Shown: positions 8,270 through 21,300 of the stretch, one piece after another | Layout: each line of letters begins with the position of its first letter | Position numbering within the stretch: position 1 is the stretch's first letter | Assembly (NCBI GenBank): GCA_947460595.1 | Contig: CANHGS010000005.1 | Span: 1-64,000 of the forward strand | Reading direction: 5' to 3' | Length of the DNA stretch: 64,000 nucleotides | Source: Bacteroidota bacterium | GTDB taxonomy: Bacteria; Bacteroidota; Bacteroidia; Chitinophagales; Chitinophagaceae | The notes under the pieces: generated by a model | The model's input: the letters and a program-made list of their open reading frames with translations, nothing else | Told to the model about the DNA's origin: nothing | The model's database searches: none | Made by a program: the position numbers and the translations under genes

Positions 8270-9355
8270 ATGAGAAGACTCTTACCCATTGCCTATATGG
8301 CAACAATCATGTTTTTTGCATCATGTTCAGAACATACGGCAGAAACAGTAAAAGAAGCAACATTTACAGTTACAAGCCCTATTCAAGCGGATACCACTAT
8401 CTACAAAGAATATGTGGCGCAAATTCATTCTGCCAACCATATTGAACTTAGGTCACAGGAGAAAGGCTATCTGCAAAAAATATTTGTAGACGAAGGACAG
8501 TATGTAAAAAAAGGACAATTAATGTTCAAACTTTTACCATCGATTTATGAAGCAGAAGTAGCAAAAGCAAGAGCAGAACTCAACTTTGCAGAAATAGAAT
8601 TTAAAAACACAAAGGGATTAGCGGACAATAATGTGGTTTCTGCAAGTGAGTTAGCCATGGCAAAAGCCAAACTTGATAAAGCCAAAGCAGAATTACAATT
8701 GGCTCAAACACATCTTGATTTCACTGAAATTCGTGCGCCATTTGATGGTATTATGGACAAATTTCATATTCGTTTAGGAAGCTTAGTAGACGAGGGTGAG
8801 TTGCTTACTAGTCTTTCTGACAATAGTAAAATGTGGGTGTACTTTAATGTGGGAGAAGCAGAATACCTGGATTTTATCCAAAAGGTAAAATCAAAGGAAA
8901 AGCAAAAAGTATTATTGCAAATGGCCAATAATAAACTGTTTGAAACAAGCGGTTTTGTTGAAACCATAGAAGCAGATTTTAATAACGAAACTGGAAATAT
9001 TGCATTTAGAGCAGCATTTCCAAATCCAAAAGGTATTCTTCGTCATGGCGAAACTGGGAATATTATGATGCCATTGAAATTAAAAAATGCCATCATTATT
9101 CCACAAAAATCAACTTTTGATGTACTTGATAAAAAGTACGTGTATGTAGTAGATGAAAAAGGAGTGATCACTTCAAGACAAATCACTATTGCACAAGAAA
9201 TTTCTCATCTATACATTGTTGCATCTGGATTAAAGCCCACTGATAGAATACTGTTAGAAGGTTTGGGTAAAGTAAAAAATAATGAGAAAATCAAGTACAA
9301 CTATGTTTCACTTGAAAAAGAAATGGCTGGAATCAAAAACATTCACGCCGAATAA
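8270..9355 (+). CDS. RND efflux periplasmic adaptor (membrane-fusion) lipoprotein
   Basis: The ATG at 8270 rather than the upstream frame start at 8216 gives a lipoprotein signal (MRRLLPIAYMATIMFFASC) and a 361-aa AcrA/MexA-type adaptor. The biotinyl-lipoyl half motifs are visible (RSQEKGYLQKIFVDEGQYVKKGQ, and THLDFTEIRAPFDGIM after a helical hairpin rich in Ala, Glu and Lys at about 95-150), followed by the beta-barrel and membrane-proximal segments. It links the inner-membrane pump to the outer-membrane channel. The pump gene starts 21 bp downstream, so this is the first gene of a standard tripartite efflux operon. Substrates cannot be predicted. Confidence 0.93.
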   Translation: MRRLLPIAYMATIMFFASCSEHTAETVKEATFTVTSPIQADTTIYKEYVAQIHSANHIELRSQEKGYLQKIFVDEGQYVKKGQLMFKLLPSIYEAEVAKARAELNFAEIEFKNTKGLADNNVVSASELAMAKAKLDKAKAELQLAQTHLDFTEIRAPFDGIMDKFHIRLGSLVDEGELLTSLSDNSKMWVYFNVGEAEYLDFIQKVKSKEKQKVLLQMANNKLFETSGFVETIEADFNNETGNIAFRAAFPNPKGILRHGETGNIMMPLKLKNAIIIPQKSTFDVLDKKYVYVVDEKGVITSRQITIAQEISHLYIVASGLKPTDRILLEGLGKVKNNEKIKYNYVSLEKEMAGIKNIHAE

Positions 9356-12300
9356 TGGCAAGTAAATCAAGCAAGCATGTTTAATAATTTTATAAAAAGG
9401 CCTGTACTAGCCATATCGTTATCCTTAGCAATTGTTTTTTTGGGTTTCATAGCAATCACTAAATCACCCATTGCGCAATTTCCTGAAATAGCACCACCAA
9501 GGGTGAATATTGCTATTGAATTCCCTGGGTCCAATGCAGATGTATTGGTAAAATCAACCCTGACTATTTTAGAGCGGGCCATCAATGGCGTTCAAGGAAT
9601 GCAGTATATGCTGTCTGATGCAACTAGCGCAAGTGAAGCCAGTATAGAAGTCATCTTTGAACCAGGAACAGACCCAACGCTTGCTGCAGTTAGGGTAAAA
9701 TCAAGAGTAGATCAGGTAATGACCAATCTTCCTCCTCTGGTACAACGCGAAGGAGTAATCATAGCTCCTTTGCAACCTAGCATGTTGATGTATCTTAACT
9801 TATACAGTAAAGACAATAGTGTAGATGAAAAATTCTTATTCAACTATGCCAATACCTTTATCCTCCCTGAACTGCAACGTATTAACGGGATGGGTTTTGC
9901 CCAAGCAATTGGTAGCCGATCTTTTGCCATTCGCGTTTGGTTAAATCCCGAACGCATGAGGGCTTATAATATATCAGCAAAAGATGTATTAAAATCAATT
10001 GATGAGCAAAGTGTTTTAGCTAGACCTGGTCGTGTGGGTTTGAGTTCTGGTAAAACAGCCCAATCACAGGAATATGTATTCACTTATAAAGGTTGGTACA
10101 ATACACCTGAGCAATACGATAATATAGTTATTAGAGCTAATGCTGATGGCGAGATCTTGAAGCTAAAAGATGTTGCTAAAGTAGAAGTAGGTTCAGAGTT
10201 TGTTGATATTTATTCTAATAAAGACGGACATCCTTCTGCTTCTTTGGTGTTAAAGCAAAATCCAGGTAGTAATGCAAGAATTGTTATTGACAATGTAAAA
10301 GAAAAACTACAAGAATTAAAAAAAGACTTTCCTCCAGGTGTTGATTTTGAAATCAATTACGATGTCAGCAAATTTGTAGACGCCTCCATCGATAAAGTAT
10401 TGCATACATTAGTGGAAGCATTTTTATTGGTTGCCTTTGTTGTATTTATCTTTTTGGGCGATTGGCGCTCAACCATTATTCCTATTCTTGCGGTACCAGT
10501 GTCGTTGATTGGTGCATTTATATTCATGAATGCATTTGGTATTAGCATCAATCTAATTACCTTATTTGCCCTAGTACTCGCTATTGGTATAGTAGTAGAT
10601 AATGCCATTGTGGTAGTAGAAGCTGTGCACGTTAAAATGGAAGAGGAAAATATTTCAGCTTATGCAGCAGTGCAGAAAGTAGTGCAAGAAATTGGCGGCG
10701 CCATCATTGCAATTACCTTGGTAATGGCTTCTGTATTTATTCCTGTAAGCTTTATGACCGGCCCAGTGGGTGTATTGTATCGTCAGTTCTCTCTTACAAT
10801 GGCTAGTTCCATTGTCATTTCCGGATTTGTGGCTTTAACACTTACCCCAGTATTGTGTGCCATCTTGCTTAAGAATACACATGGCCAACATAAGAAAAGA
10901 ACTCCTGTAAATCTTTTCTTAAACTGGTTCAATAAAACTTTTGACAAGGCTACTGGCAAATACGAAAAACTGCTTGCCTTAATAGTCAACAGAAAAATAT
11001 TGACTTTTGGTATTTTAATCGCCTTTGGATTTGGCATCATGGGTATTAATAAAGTACTTCCTGCTGGATTTATTCCAAATGAAGATCAAGGACAAATTTA
11101 CGCCATCATTCAAACGCCTCCTGGAACAACCTTAGAGCGCACCAATGAAATTTCTAGAAAACTTCAATTGATTGCTAAAGAAGTAGAAGGCGTTTCTTCA
11201 GTGACTTCTCTTGCAGGTTACGAAATTCTTACGGAAGGACGTGGTTCAAATGCGGGCACTTGTTTAATAAACTTGAAAGACTGGTCAGAAAGAAAGCACA
11301 ATGTAAAAGAAGTAATACATGAGCTAGAAGAAAAAGCTAAAGACCTTCCAGCAAACATAGAATACTTTGAACCGCCAGCTGTTCCTGGTTATGGAACATC
11401 AGACGGTTTCTCTTTACGGTTGTTAGACAAAGGAAGTGATGTAGATTATCAAGAATTTGATAAGGTTAACGCAGAATTTGTTGAAGCGCTTAAAAAGCGA
11501 AAAGAACTCAGTGGATTGTTTGCATTTTATTCTGCAAAATATCCGCAGTACGAGATTTTAATTGATAACAATTTGGCCATGCAAAAAGGTGTTTCCATTG
11601 GTGAAGCCATGGAGAATCTAAACATTATGGTGGGTAGTACCTATGAGCAAGGTTTTATTCGTTTTAACAATTATTATAAAGTGTATACACAAGCTTCTCC
11701 AGAATTCAGAAAGCAACCTTCGGACATTTTAAATATGTATATTAAAAATGAAAAAGGCGAAATGGTTCCTTACTCTGCATTTATGAGTATTAAAAAAACG
11801 CAGGGCCCAAATGAAATCTCTAGATACAATCTTTATATCTCTTCATTAATCAATGGGGTTCCTGCAAAAGGTTATTCTTCTGGTGATGCCATTGAAGCTA
11901 TTAAAGAAGTAGCAAAGACCTCTTTGCCAAGAGGATATGATATAGCATGGGAAGGGATCTCCTATGATGAATCAAGAAGGGGAAATGAAGCATTATATAT
12001 TTTCTTAGTAGTTATCTTTTTTGTCTACATTATTTTATCAGCACAATATGAAAGTTTTATTTTACCTATGGCAGTGTTGCTTTCTATTTTCCCTGGTATT
12101 TTTGGTTCCTTCCTATTATTAAAGGCAATGAATTTGTCTAATGATGTGTATGCTCAGGTTGGTCTCATTATGCTTGTAGGATTGCTGGGTAAGAATGCTG
12201 TATTGATTGTTGAGTTTGCAGTACAAAAACACAATAAGGGTGCTACAATTTTAGAATCAGCTATTGCTGGGGCAAAAGCAAGATTCCGCCCAATCCTTAT

Positions 12301-15300
12301 GACTTCATTTGCATTTATTGCAGGTCTGATTCCACTTGTTTTTGCAAAAGGTCCAGGTGCTGTTGGAAATCATACTATTGGAGCGTCTGCACTTGGTGGA
12401 ATGTTGTTTGGAACCATTTTTGGTGTCATTATTATTCCTGGTCTTTATTACATTTTTGCAAAACTTCAGGAAGGTAGATCACTCATTAAAGGAGAAGATT
12501 TAAACCCATTGACAGAAAATTTTGTAGAAAACAGAGAATACAGCACCCTCGCTAAGCAGGTTAAAAATATCATTAAAAGAATAAGGAGGAAAAAAAATGA
12601 AGCATAAAATAATCATCATCTTATTGGCTATCAGCTGTTTTAGTGCTTGTAAAATACCGGCACTAGTTAGCAAACAAGAAGATAAAAAATTACCTGCATT
12701 TTATAAGGAATCTCAAGACTCAACCAATATTGCATCCATCAAATGGCGTGAGTACTTTACGGATTCGTATTTGATTACCATTATTGATTCGGCATTAAAG
12801 AACAATCAGGAATTAAATATTGCACTTCGTGAAATTGAAATGGACAAGAATGAAATTCAAGCACGTAAAGGAGAATACCTACCCTTTGTAAATGTTGCTG
12901 GTGCTGCAGGAGTAGATAAAACAGGAAGATACACCTGGGATGGACTTTCTGAAGAAGATTTGAAAGCGAATCCAGATAAAGCACCAAAGCATATTGGTGA
13001 TTTCAGAGTTGGAATTTATGCTTCATGGGAATTAGATGTCTGGAAAAAACTGAGGACTGCAAAAAAATCTGCAGCATTAAAATTCCTTGCAACTATTGAG
13101 GGTAAAAATTTTATTGTAACCAATATGATTGCTGAAATATCAAGCGCCTACTATGAATTATTGGCGCTTGACAATATGATTTCAATAGTGCAACAGAATA
13201 TTGAATTGCAAAATAATGCATTACGCATGGTAAAGCTAGAGAAGGAAGCGGCTAAAGTTTCCCAACTAGCAGTTAATCGATTTGAAGCACAATTATTGCA
13301 TACCCAAAATCTGCAGTATAACATACAGCAACAAATTGTAGAAACAGAAAATAAAATCAATTTTCTAGCTGGTAGATACACACAGCATGTTGCTAGAACA
13401 AGTACTTTGTTAAATGATATACCAATTGGAATGGTACAAGGCGGCATTCCGTCACAGTTATTATTAAATAGACCAGATATTAGACAAGCCGAATTAGCTT
13501 TGGCTGCCTCTAAGTTGGATGTACAAGTGGCAAGAGCAAATTTTTATCCATCCTTTAGGTTAAGTGCTGGAACAGGATTTACTGCATTCAATCCTGGTTT
13601 TGTATTCAATCCAGAATCATTGCTTTTTAATTTAGTAGGTGATGCTGTTGGCCCATTGATTAATAAAAATGGTATCAAAGCGGCTTATCAAAATGCCAAT
13701 GAAAAACAAATCATTTCTGCCTATCAATATGAACGTACCATCCTAAGTGCATTCATAGAAGTAGCCAATCATTTATCATTGATCAATAATTATAAAAATA
13801 GTTATGAGACCAAATCTAAAGAAGTTGAAATTCTTGATCAATCTGTAGATATTTCTAACAAATTGTTTATTTCTTCTAAAGCAGATTATATTGAAGTATT
13901 GCTAACACAAAGGGAAGCACTTGATGCAAGAATTGAATTAATTGAAACTAAATTAAGGCAATTACAAGCAAAGGTTAATATATACCGTGCACTTGGTGGA
14001 GGGTGGAATTAATACAATATCATTAACCAGTAAAAATCTTCCCGAATAGGAGGAGGTAGTATTAAGCGCAACTGAATTCCACACAAAAAAAAGGGTTTAT
14101 GAATAGTAATTTCATAAACCCTTCTTTTTGCAAAATTTGTATTTCTTAGGCCAACGCAGCTTTTATTAAAAGAGCCCAATATCATCAAAAAACACTTCAA
14201 AAATCTTACCACTATATTCCTTTAATTCAATAGATGAGATAGTAGTTGGACTTCCAATAATTGATAATGGAACTTCAACTTGCGTCCATACACCAAGCGT
14301 TGTTGGTAATGTTAATGTATAGGTTACGGTTGAGCTACCATTTAGTATGACCCTTATCTTAAATCCTCCAGAATTGGTACTGCCATAAACAGAAAATTTA
14401 ATAGCAGAGTAACCTGTAGTGCTAATAGCCGGCGCCGCTTTAGTTAATCTAAAACCTCCAAAACCAACCGTATAATTTGTTTGAATAGAATTGGTTCCTC
14501 TAAGTACATTAACTGTATTGTTTAAAATAGCAGTAGTACTATAAGACGTGTTAGACCAACCTGCAGTTAAAGCATCGGCATAAATCACATAACCTAATCC
14601 ATAAGAAATATCTGCTTTTGTAGTACCTGAAGGTGTTGTCACAAAAAAATATCCTCCGGTAATGGTTGATGGAATGGTAACTTTAATTTGATTTTTAGAA
14701 TTGGAAACAATAGCTAAATCGGTGGTGTTTAGTTTAACACTTGTTACACCTAAAAAATAATCCCCACTAAGCGTAACTTCTGTTCCAGCACCGCCAGCCC
14801 CTGGTGTGAATGAAGTGATTACTGGTGCTGGTTGTAAAATTTTAAAGTTATAAACCGCCTTACCATATTTAGTGGTAACCGTAATTGGATTATTAACTGG
14901 GTCTGGTAAATTAGACGGAATTTTTACAGTTACTGTAGTATCGTCTGCGCTAAACAAAGAATCTGGTGCAGCAACATTGCTGAACTCTACCTTAAGAGTT
15001 GTACCTAGGTTTTGTCCTTTAATAATAATCCAATCCCCGTAAACAACTGAAGAAAGCGCTAAAGCCCTATTGTTTAAATCTGTTACAGCACTAATTGAAG
15101 GCGGTAAAGCAGCAAATTTTGTACTGTAATCTGTATAGTTTTCTTTTTTGCAAGAAAATAAAAATAGTACGGAACAAAAAGCAATACAGCCTAGTGTGAA
15201 TTGCTTTAGTGATTTATTAATAGTATTGGTATACATAAAATTAATTTTAGATGATTTACCAACCAGGGTTGTTGGCAGGTATTAATGTATTTGAGTTTAG

Positions 15301-18300
15301 TTCACTTTGAGGAATTGGTAATAATAAATTACGGGTATTTCTCACTTTAGTAATATTATTTTGACCGATGCCTATCTTATTCATTACTTGTAAATAAATA
15401 CCCCAGCGCATTAAATCGTATCTTCTAATGCCTTCAAAAACAAACTCTCTAGCTCTTTCAGCTAGAACAAAACTTCTAAATTCATCCCTAGTTAAATTTG
15501 CAGGTGCGGTTTGTGCTTTTGCTCTTGTTCGTATGGTGTTTAATGCAGTATATGCTTGTACGGAAGGTCCATTATTAATTTCATTATCCGCTTCAGCTAC
15601 TATCAAGTACATTTCAGAAAAGCGAATCATGGAAAAATGTGCATCACTTCTAGAAACAGTAGGATCTGCTACGTCACTATATTTAATAGTGTATGCGCGA
15701 TCATCGGTAGTTCCGTTATTAGCAAAAGTAGCACCATTAACAACCTTGTAATTATAAGACTGCCAAGAAGGATAGAAATACTTAGTTCGGGCTGCGTTAT
15801 TCATCTCATAATTATGCACAACACCATTTAGGACACGAACATCGGTAGTATCGTAGTCTCTATAGTGATTATTGGTGAACCACATGGCACCTCTCCCAAA
15901 GGTTGAAAAAGCAGACATATAATTGTGTAATTCATTTACAAAAGGAGAGCCTCCTAAAGCTTGTAACTGCCACATATGCTCCGTTTTATTTCTACCAGCC
16001 TTATTCCATAAATCGGTCCAATTTGTATACAAAGAATATTCGTTACTATTAATAACTTCAAGTGCCTTATCTCTAGCTAAAGTGTAATAATCTTTTGATG
16101 ATGTGTTTTCAAGTCCAGCCACAACTGTTTTAGGATAGGTGTACATGCCATTATCTGCGGCTCCTCTGACACTTACATTACCAGTTGCTGCTCCAGAAGC
16201 CATGGTCATATATGTTTTTGCTAAAAAACCTTTGGCAACAGCGCGATTAACCCTTCCAACCTCACCAGATTTTGGATCTTTTGCCGGCAATAAATTAGAT
16301 TCAGCACTTTTAAAATCTGCAATTACTTGCTTATAAACATCTGCTACCGAAGACCTAGCAATACTTGCTGTAGGATCTAAGGATAAAGATTTTAAGCGAA
16401 TGGGTACACCACCATATAACTGTACCAATTGAAAATAGGCCCAGCCTCTAAAAAAATAGGCTTCACCCAAAATTCTATTTTTAATAATTGGATCAATATT
16501 GGAATTAATTGCTCCAACATTTTCTAAAACCGTATTAGCTCTAGCAATAACCGTATAGCATCCTACCCATGGACCATCAACACCCCAGTAGCCTTGTGGG
16601 TTTCCGGCACCCGATGTACCTAAAAACCAATCTGCTCCTGATACATGGTCATCATCTAGCATGGTTAAATTCCACATAGGCTGTAAGTACAAATCATAGG
16701 TATACAATGCGCCATAAATAGAATTGATTGCCGCTTTAGCATCGGCTTCATCTTTATAGAAATTTTCTGGAGATAAAAAGGAAAGCGGCTTTTCTTCTAA
16801 GACCTTCTGACAAGAAAAGGTAGAAAACAATAATACTGGTAGTAAAATTTTCCAGCTATTTAATTTATTTATTTTCATATAAATAGTTTTATAAAAATTT
16901 AAAAGTTGCATTTAATCACAATATTGTATGTTCTTGAATTAGGAAAACCACCTAAGTCTACCCCAAACAATGCAGGATTATCTCCATAGCTATTTATTTC
17001 AGGATCAAATCCAGTATACTTTGTAAAAGTGTACAAATTATTAACACCCAAAGAAATTTTAATGCCACTAATCCCTTTAACTAATTTAGCAGGAAGTGTA
17101 TAACCAAGATTTATATTCTTAATACGAACAAAACTTCCATCCTCTATAAATCTTCTAGTAAATGGCAATGTTCTCCAAAACTGTCTAATAGGCTTAGGCG
17201 CTAGTGCATTAGAATTATCAGCACCTTCTCTCCAAGCTCCATTAAACATATCCAGAGTAACGTTTTTTGAAGTGCCAATATTAGCATTCCATACGCTATT
17301 CATATTCACAATATCGTTACCCTGAACCCCATTTATAAATATACTTAGATCAAAATTTTTGTATTTAAAATTATTGATGAATCCAAATGTATAATCCGGA
17401 TTTACATCTCCAATAACAACCCTATCTGAAACAGAAATAGAGCTTGGGTCATTATCAAAATTCCGGTACTTGACTTCACCAATCATGCGTCTAATAATAT
17501 TAAATGGCTGTCCGCTATACACTAATGAGTTTCTCACTTCTGCCTCATTATCAAAATAGCCATCTTCAACATAACCATATAAAGTTCCTATTGGTAAGCC
17601 AGCCCGTTGAATAAATGGAGCGTCACGCGTAGAAATATTACTTGCAAATTGTTCTTTAACATCGCCACCTAATGAAATGATTTTATTTCTATTAAATGAA
17701 ATATTGAAGTTTGTTTTCCATTGAAAATCCTTCTTATTGATAACAGTTGCATCTATTGCAATTTCTAAACCCTTATTTTCAACAGATCCTGAATTTCTTA
17801 ATTGACGCTGAAAACCAGTAGATGCTGGTGTAGTAATATATTGTAATAGATCATTGGTGCGCTTTAAATAAATATCAACATGCGCATTAATACGACCATT
17901 CAGCAAACCAAGGTCTAATCCAGCATTATACGCATTGGTAGTTTCCCATTTAAGTTGCGCATTAGCTGGTCCAGCAAATACGTCATCCGCTAAGCCCGTT
18001 TGTACCACACCATTGAATGTATAATTGTAAATAGCAAGCTTAGACAAAGAAGCATAAGATCCAATACCCTGATTACCTGTTTGACCATAACTTGCCCTTA
18101 GTATTAACTCACTAATTGCATCAATTTTTTTGATAAAAGACTCCTTATGTATTTTCCAAGCAAGACCTGCCGAAGAAAAAGCTGCCCACTTGTTGTCTTT
18201 ACCAAATTTGCTAGATCCATCATTTCTATGTGAAACAGATAAAATATACTTATCTGCATAGCTGTAATTTAAACGACCTAAAAAAGAGACCAAATTAGAC

Positions 18301-21300
18301 TGGTACTTATTTGTTACAATTGGTAAGATTTGTTCTGCTGATTGCAGGTTTTCATTCTTCAAAAGATCATTTGGAAAAGTTTTAGCTTCAGCTCTTACAG
18401 AATTACCCATATTTTGCTCAAAAGTGGAAGCCGCAGTTGCAGTAAAACTGTGGTTGTCCACTTTTTTATTATAAGTCAAAATACTTTCAGATACTATGCT
18501 AGACCAATTATTATCTGACTTTAATCCCCAACCTTTAGACGCAAAGCCTTCAAATACTGTTCTAGGATAATATTGATCCCTTGTATTGGTTCCATAGTTA
18601 AAACCAATATTTTGTCTGAATTTTAAATTTTTATTAAGGGTAGCTTCTACGTAATTGGATGAAAAAATATTAGTAGCCGTAACCCTATTTAAAACATCAT
18701 TTACATATATATAAGGATTTGTAATAAAATCGTCACCCAGCCCATCATATTCATCTACCATGCTAATTGTTGCAGGATAAGTTAAAGCGGAACGAACCAC
18801 CCCAGCACTTGCAGCATCTGATTTATCTGTACCAGTTTTAACACCTCTAGTGGTGGAATTTGAAATAGAGTTGCTTGTTCCAATTTTAAAAATCTTACTA
18901 ACATTTCTACTTAAATTAAAACTTAGGTTTATTTTTTTATATCCCGAAGTTTGAATAACTCCTTCCTGATCTACATAGCCAACTGAAAAGTTGTGACTGC
19001 CCGCATCAGATGCACCAGAAACGTTTAATGAATATTGTTGTGTAAGAGCTTGTCTAAATATTCTATCTTGCCAATTGTTATTATCTGTTTCGTATACAGA
19101 AGGATTTGTAAAGGGCAAAGAATAATTAGTGCCATCATATTTATTAGCATTCTGATATGACAGGTTTTGAAAATTAGCATACTCCATTGGATTGAGCATT
19201 CGAATTTTTTTTGAAACTTCAGCCATTCCAATTGTTACATTTAATTCAACTTTGTCTTTACCTATTTTACCTTTTCTTGTTGTGATTAAAACAACTCCAT
19301 TAGCGCCGCGGGAACCATAAATAGCAGTTGCCGATGCGTCTTTTAAAACATCTATTGATTCAATATCGTTAGGATTTAAAAACGCTAGTGCATTTAGCGT
19401 TTGTTTTTCATCGCCACCTAAAGATTCTGGCGTTGTTCCACTGCTGCTATTGTTAAAAGGCACCCCGTCTATTACATATAAAGGCTCTGTTCCCCCTAAA
19501 AATGAATTTGACCCACGAATTCTAATGCTAAGCCCAGCTCCAGGTGCTCCATCATTTTGAGTAACATTAACACCAGCTAATTTACCTTGCATAGCTTGTA
19601 AAATGTTGCCTGGGTTATCACGCATAATATCTTCTCGATTAAGCCTTTGAGCAGAACCAGTTAAGTCTGACTTTTTTACTGTTCCATATCCAATCACTAC
19701 CACGTCAGCTAGTGCCGAAGCAGTTGACCTGAGGGAAACAGTCACCGTAGTTTTTTTTGAAACATTAACTTCCGATGATTCCATACCTACAAATGTTACA
19801 ATTAATGTTGTAGCGCCAGGTGGAAGGTCTATTGAAAAATTACCCTTATCGTTAGTTAGTGCAACAACTTTTGATTTATTAATCGCAATTGTTGCTCCAT
19901 TAATTGGGGCTCCGGATTCATCAACTACTTTACCGGTAATTTTCTTTGATTGTGCTTGACCTTTAACAGCTAGGATAGCAAAAAATAAAAGAAAGAAAAT
20001 GAACATTTTTCTCATATGGCAATGATTTTGTCAAATGTAAATATCTCTCTATATAAATAATGATATTATATTATCTCTTTATTGTATTTTATTACTCAAA
20101 TAATACTAATTTGTAGCATATTCAGTAATATTTAATATGATATTATTTTATCACAATCATGAAAAATGACCTCCTAAAAGAAATCACACCCCTTACTAAT
20201 AGTGATTGTTTTACCATATTTTCTAGAACAAAAAATGAATTCGACTTTCCCCTACATTACCACGAAGAGTTTGAGATTAACCTAATCATTAATGCAAAAG
20301 GAGCCAAAAGAATAATTGGTGACCATATAGGAGAAATTGATCATGTAGAGCTTGTACTTGTAGGGCCCAACCTTCCTCATTGCTGGACAACTCATCAGTG
20401 TAAAAACAAAGTAATTTCAGAAATTACCATTCAATTTCACAAAGACCTTATAGACGATAAATTTTTACGCCGTAATCAACTATTTTTCATCAAAGAAATG
20501 TTTGAAAAAGCTAAACAAGGCATTCTCTTTTCTAATTTTACCGCCAATTTGGTTCAAAAAAGAATCATTGAACTGGCAAACGAACAAGGTTTTTTATCGG
20601 TATTAGAGCTTCTGTCAATCTTACATGTACTGTCCAAATCCAATGACATGCAACTATTGTCAGCACAAGCTTTCAGCAATATCAATCAATCATACAATAG
20701 CAGGCGAGTAGAAAAAGTAATTGACTATTTAAACCAACATTTTGACAAACAAATTAGCCTAGCTACCGTAGCAAATTTGGCCAATATGACATCAGTCTCC
20801 TTTAGTAGATTTTTCAAACAACATACAGGAAACAGTTTTATAGATAATTTGTTAGAAATCAGGTTGGGACATGCTTCTAGGCTATTAATTGACACCCATT
20901 TACCAATTAGTCAAATTGCTTTTAATTGTGGTTTTAATAATATTTCTAATTTCAACCGTATCTTTAAAAAGAAAAAAGGATGCACGCCTAAAGAATTTAG
21001 GGAAGATTATGCCAATATTAAACGTGTATTTATTTAAAATAAATTGCATGAAATTATTATTTAAGAATTTTACTTTTCTAGTACTTTTAACCCTCTCTGG
21101 TACTGCCATAAGCCAGCCATTTATCAATGAAATCAATGCTTTCAGAAGAGCTGATTCTATTGCAAAACCGCCCCAAAATGCAATTTTATTAATTGGTAGT
21201 TCTAGTTTTACCAATTGGAAAGATGTAGCTAAATATTTCCCGGATAAAACCATTATTAATAGAGGCTTTGGAGGCTCGTCTCTCCCACATATGGTCATGT